DNA of 10,613 bases from a bacterium (lineage in GTDB: Bacteria > RBG-13-66-14): contig JAIOSI010000187.1 of assembly GCA_021107695.1 (NCBI GenBank), forward strand, positions 1 through 10,613. The letters run 5' to 3'. Position 1 is the stretch's first letter; each line of letters begins with the position of its first letter. Made by a program: the position numbers and the translations under genes. Positions 7,983 through 10,613 of this stretch are shown piece by piece. Under the pieces are notes generated by a model. It saw nothing but the letters and a program-made list of their open reading frames with translations. It did not search any database and was not told the origin of the DNA.

Positions 7983-9170
7983 CTAGGATCCGGTTAAAAA
8001 CTCGGCAAAGGAGGTTGTGAAGAAACTGACAATGACGCCAACCACGATCATGGCACCGATGATAAACTTAGCCCAGTCCTGACCCTTGAGTCCACCGAGG
8101 AGCAGCGGCTCGCGGCTCATGTAGGCACTGGCGGCGTACAACTCCTCGCCCATGATGCAGTAATCGCAAGCGGCGATGAAGAAGGGAATCTGCGCGGGGG
8201 CATCGGTACCGGCAATCTGAATCGCTCCGGTAGAGGCTCCGGTCTCCGCCAGAATCAACGACTCGGCGTAGAACATTCCCATATAGAAGTTAGTCGCCGG
8301 ACGATCACGCAGCATGATACCGTTAACGGCAGCAGCGTAGGCGAACTGGGACTGCGTAACAAAGAAAACATCGTTGGGATCGTAGGCATCGGGACGCCCA
8401 ACATCAAGGTATGATTCCTTGATAACCTCGCGCTCCACGGCAAGAACGATGGGGTCAAAGCAGGGAACAATCAGGCGAATCTCGTAGATCGCCGCCTTGC
8501 GAGCAACCTGCCCCAGGATGTTTACCGAAGCAATCGTTGCCACATCGCTCATACCGCCAAGTCCCGAAACATATCGAATAGGCTTACCCATCTCCGTGGC
8601 ACGACCCAGGGCTTCCTCAACGGCATCCAGACCAGCGATCCGGCGGATAAAGAGTTCTTTACCCTTCCGCGCGGTATAGATGAAATAAAGAAGCAACCCT
8701 GAGAGAATCAGGGTTCCGATGAGGATATTCCAGCGCTGAGAATGCATGAAGTGGGTCGAAGCAATCGTCGTTTCGGTGGGGTTAGAGAAAGCCACGGTGT
8801 TACCGTTGCTCGCTCCAACCAAGTAGATGTAGCTAGAGTCCGGCTCACAGGTTGTGTCAAGATACTGACCATTGCCAGCCTCAACAGCTCCCAGAACCTT
8901 AAACTCATTATCGGTATCAGCCTCTTTGCGCATGATGGTGTACGAGATAACGTTACCTCGTCCACCACCAACGGCAGGGTCATCGAAAGACAGAGACCAA
9001 CTCAGGTTGATCTGCTCACCAACATCGTCGGGTACATCCTCGGCAATGACAAGGACCGGCGAAGCGGGAGGCAGCTCAACCAGGGGATCGAGATACTCGA
9101 TCCCATCAGCAGCAACGGGCAGAGCCAGGAACAGCAGGCCTACCACAATCGCGGGGAGAAGCTTATTCAC
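7983..9170 (-). CDS. Fn3-TM-DUF6754-like membrane protein
   Basis: Protein A, first gene of the cluster, 395 aa. Signal peptide at 1-21, a fibronectin type III-like domain at about 35-136 (W58 of INLSW, SYTIMR 76-81, YLDT 103-106, YIYLVGA 114-120), TM at about 147-165 followed by basic ARKGKELFIRR (167-177), a mixed alpha/beta domain at about 180-365, and a last TM at about 369-386. The Fn3 part should be outside and the second domain in the cytoplasm. That second domain fits my recollection of DUF6754 (not verified). It appears distantly related to the central domain of the two TM-domain-TM proteins: KP near its start, an ER pair, an AG...P block (320-329) and GGLKG (359-363) right before the final span. 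The start is GTG, supported by GAGGAG 7 bp upstream. It lies downstream of a near-consensus promoter. Function unknown. Confidence 0.9.
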   Translation of the reverse strand: MNKLLPAIVVGLLFLALPVAADGIEYLDPLVELPPASPVLVIAEDVPDDVGEQINLSWSLSFDDPAVGGGRGNVISYTIMRKEADTDNEFKVLGAVEAGNGQYLDTTCEPDSSYIYLVGASNGNTVAFSNPTETTIASTHFMHSQRWNILIGTLILSGLLLYFIYTARKGKELFIRRIAGLDAVEEALGRATEMGKPIRYVSGLGGMSDVATIASVNILGQVARKAAIYEIRLIVPCFDPIVLAVEREVIKESYLDVGRPDAYDPNDVFFVTQSQFAYAAAVNGIMLRDRPATNFYMGMFYAESLILAETGASTGAIQIAGTDAPAQIPFFIAACDYCIMGEELYAASAYMSREPLLLGGLKGQDWAKFIIGAMIVVGVIVSFFTTSFAEFLTGS

Positions 9171-9226
9171 ACCAGCGCTCCTCTTCAGCAGGGGTTAACG
9201 GAATGGAAAAATGCAAAGTCGGGTTA

Positions 9227-9255
9227 ATTCTATCAGAGGTTCCAGAGGCTGTCAA
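9227..9255 (-). promoter_or_regulatory. Sigma-70 promoter of the membrane operon
   Basis: On the minus strand, TTGACA (9250-9255) is 17 bp from TAGAAT (9227-9232), 6/6 and 5/6 matches. It lies 57 bp upstream of the GTG start of the Fn3/DUF6754-like gene and should drive all genes down to at least the hairpin at 5570-5594. Its strength suggests constitutive, housekeeping expression. No clear operator palindrome overlaps it. Confidence 0.8.
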
Positions 9256-9381
9256 CGGCAACAGAGCTATCCGAAGGGGGGAAGCTCCACCGGAACGGCT
9301 CCTGAACTAAGCAGACAATCGATGGTCTCACCACGCAGAGCGCGGTCTGACCAGCAAGCCATTCTATTGCCTCAACACTTC

Positions 9382-10509
9382 TTACTCACTTTTTACAAGA
9401 CGTATCTTCTCGAAGAAAGTAAGAAATAGCGGAATGATTACGGGGAAGACAATTCCCATAGGGCGGATTATTCCTGTGGAAAGAAACAGTACCGCTAAAC
9501 TTATTGGCACGCACACTGTGAAAAATGCAATTCTTAAAAAACGATTTTTCCCCAGGTTCAACAAACCCAGCCATAAAAAACCAAACGAAAAAAAGAAGTG
9601 CATAAGCGTGGTCATTATTCCATACAGATAGGACATACGTCTTATGATTACCGGGAATTCTCCGTTTAGTACAGCAAACCCGTAATGTACCTCATCTATT
9701 CGTCCTCCCGCTATCAATCTTACTGCAATATATGCGAGTATTGGAATAAGAGAAAGGGCGATTGTGGCATATTTTTCTTTTGTTCCCACAGCACTTTTCA
9801 TATTTATACTAGGATATAGTATTGCACCAATTGCTAATACCTCCTTTGTAAATACGCCTGCTATTGATGCTATGATGAATAATCGCCAATTTTTTGCCTG
9901 GACTGACCAGAATATGAGAAGCATCCAGAGGTGACTCAAAGAGTCAACTGTAGGGAGAGCTGCCGAGCGTGTGACAGAAGAAGAGGTAATGTATAGGATA
10001 CCACCAATAAGCGAAAGCAAACGACTTAGCTTATGGAAACGAATTAAATAGACCGTAAAAAAGAGAGCTGTTAGTAATGTTGCCAAAGAGTTAAGAAGAG
10101 CAAATGAGTAGGGGAAAGACAGCCCTGTTATCCAGTGTATTCCACTCGTCAACCATACCGGCAGCATCCTGTAGCGATAAGGTGAATTATGTGGTGGTGC
10201 CAAATGTTCGCCAGTATCCGCCTGATACATGTATACAGTGGCATCCCCCCAACTATTACTTATCTTCCAGCCATCATCACCACCGACCAGTATATCTTCG
10301 TTTTGGTACGCACCTATATCAGGGAAAATTGTTTTCAGCTGATTGGTTATCTCATCATTTTTTGTCCAGTACTCGGTACCTGTGGAGCGACACGGACCAT
10401 GAACATAATGCCACGAAGTCGAGTAGAGTAGTGATAGAAATATCAATATCGCCAGCCACCAAAAACCTTGACCATTAAGCATTTTACTAATACCATTATG
10501 TTTAATCAT
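9382..10509 (-). CDS. Polytopic membrane protein, GT-C glycosyltransferase-like
   Basis: A 375-aa protein with an N-terminal span (about 15-33), a long polar loop (about 34-115) and some seven or eight further spans, ending in a short basic tail. The loop contains GDATVY (88-93) and leads into the PYRYRMLPVWL segment (110-120). A polar loop has TKEV (221-224). The arrangement of a first span, a large extracytoplasmic loop with acidic residues, then many spans is that of GT-C-fold glycosyltransferases and related uncharacterised enzymes using polyprenyl-linked sugars. This is architecture only and no family signature was confirmed. AAAAAGG precedes the ATG by about 9 bp. The gene is much more AT-rich than its neighbours (one 60-bp line is 33% GC), with A/T-ending codons, which suggests different origin. 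It has no close co-directional partner: 211 bp and a new promoter separate it from the operon downstream. Confidence 0.8.
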   Translation of the reverse strand: MIKHNGISKMLNGQGFWWLAILIFLSLLYSTSWHYVHGPCRSTGTEYWTKNDEITNQLKTIFPDIGAYQNEDILVGGDDGWKISNSWGDATVYMYQADTGEHLAPPHNSPYRYRMLPVWLTSGIHWITGLSFPYSFALLNSLATLLTALFFTVYLIRFHKLSRLLSLIGGILYITSSSVTRSAALPTVDSLSHLWMLLIFWSVQAKNWRLFIIASIAGVFTKEVLAIGAILYPSINMKSAVGTKEKYATIALSLIPILAYIAVRLIAGGRIDEVHYGFAVLNGEFPVIIRRMSYLYGIMTTLMHFFFSFGFLWLGLLNLGKNRFLRIAFFTVCVPISLAVLFLSTGIIRPMGIVFPVIIPLFLTFFEKIRLVKSE

Positions 10510-10542
10510 TTGATAGAACCTTTTTTGAACAATCCTCAGAGC

Positions 10543-10556
10543 ATGTTTGCAAACAT
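10543..10556. promoter_or_regulatory. 14-bp palindrome, possible operator
   Basis: ATGTTTGCAAACAT is a perfect 14-bp inverted repeat, 34 bp upstream of the start codon of the AT-rich membrane gene. Its size and position suit a binding site for a dimeric regulator, but in AT-rich DNA such a palindrome can arise by chance, and no regulator gene is adjacent in the window. Confidence 0.25.
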
Positions 10557-10613
10557 TTTGGAATAATCACTCAACGGCGGACCTGTCTGCCTGTCTAATC
10601 TATTGATATTACA

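Noticed and set aside
9211..9429. 72-codon plus-strand frame between the operon and the AT-rich gene
   Set aside because: It overlaps the operon promoter and the end of the AT-rich gene, has no ribosome binding site and no protein-like pattern.

Overview
The window is bacterial chromosomal DNA. Genes lie close together, Shine-Dalgarno sites are AGGAGG-like, and two promoters are close to the sigma-70 consensus. The lineage cannot be named from the sequence alone. Most of the window is moderately GC-rich by eye. The glutamine synthetase and short-type adenosylhomocysteinase, the mostly uncharacterised membrane genes and the GTAGGGG-type palindromes would suit an uncultured or candidate-phylum bacterium, but that is inference.

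Left part (1-4400). glnA, a class I glutamine synthetase, is on the minus strand with a clear promoter and terminator. It is divergent from a plus-strand group: a small single-span membrane protein (2144-2362), ahcY for S-adenosylhomocysteine hydrolase (2397-3653), and a PsbP/DcrB-like lipoprotein (3656-4318) that ends at a strong terminator (4349-4381). About 520 bp separate glnA from the small gene. That gap holds the glnA promoter, a 28-bp palindromic repeat and a weak candidate promoter for the ahcY group.

Middle part (4567-9255). This is the most interesting section: five minus-strand genes that look like one membrane complex of unknown function. Transcription starts at a near-consensus promoter (9227-9255). 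The order is (A) a secreted-Fn3/transmembrane/DUF6754-like protein, (B) a six-span protein, (C) a TM-domain-TM protein, (D) another six-span protein and (E) a paralogue of C. C and E align without gaps over about 270 residues at about 53% identity (hand count). The C-terminal half of A appears to be a distant relative of the same domain, sharing a GGLKG motif just before the last membrane span. The genes are 0-19 bp apart except before E, where a GC-rich hairpin intervenes.

Right part (9382-10509). One AT-rich gene on the minus strand encodes a multi-span membrane protein resembling GT-C-type glycosyltransferases or related polytopic enzymes. Its base composition differs sharply from its neighbours and suggests separate ancestry. 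The last 100 bases hold only a short palindrome. No tRNA, rRNA, CRISPR array, insertion sequence or phage gene was seen.
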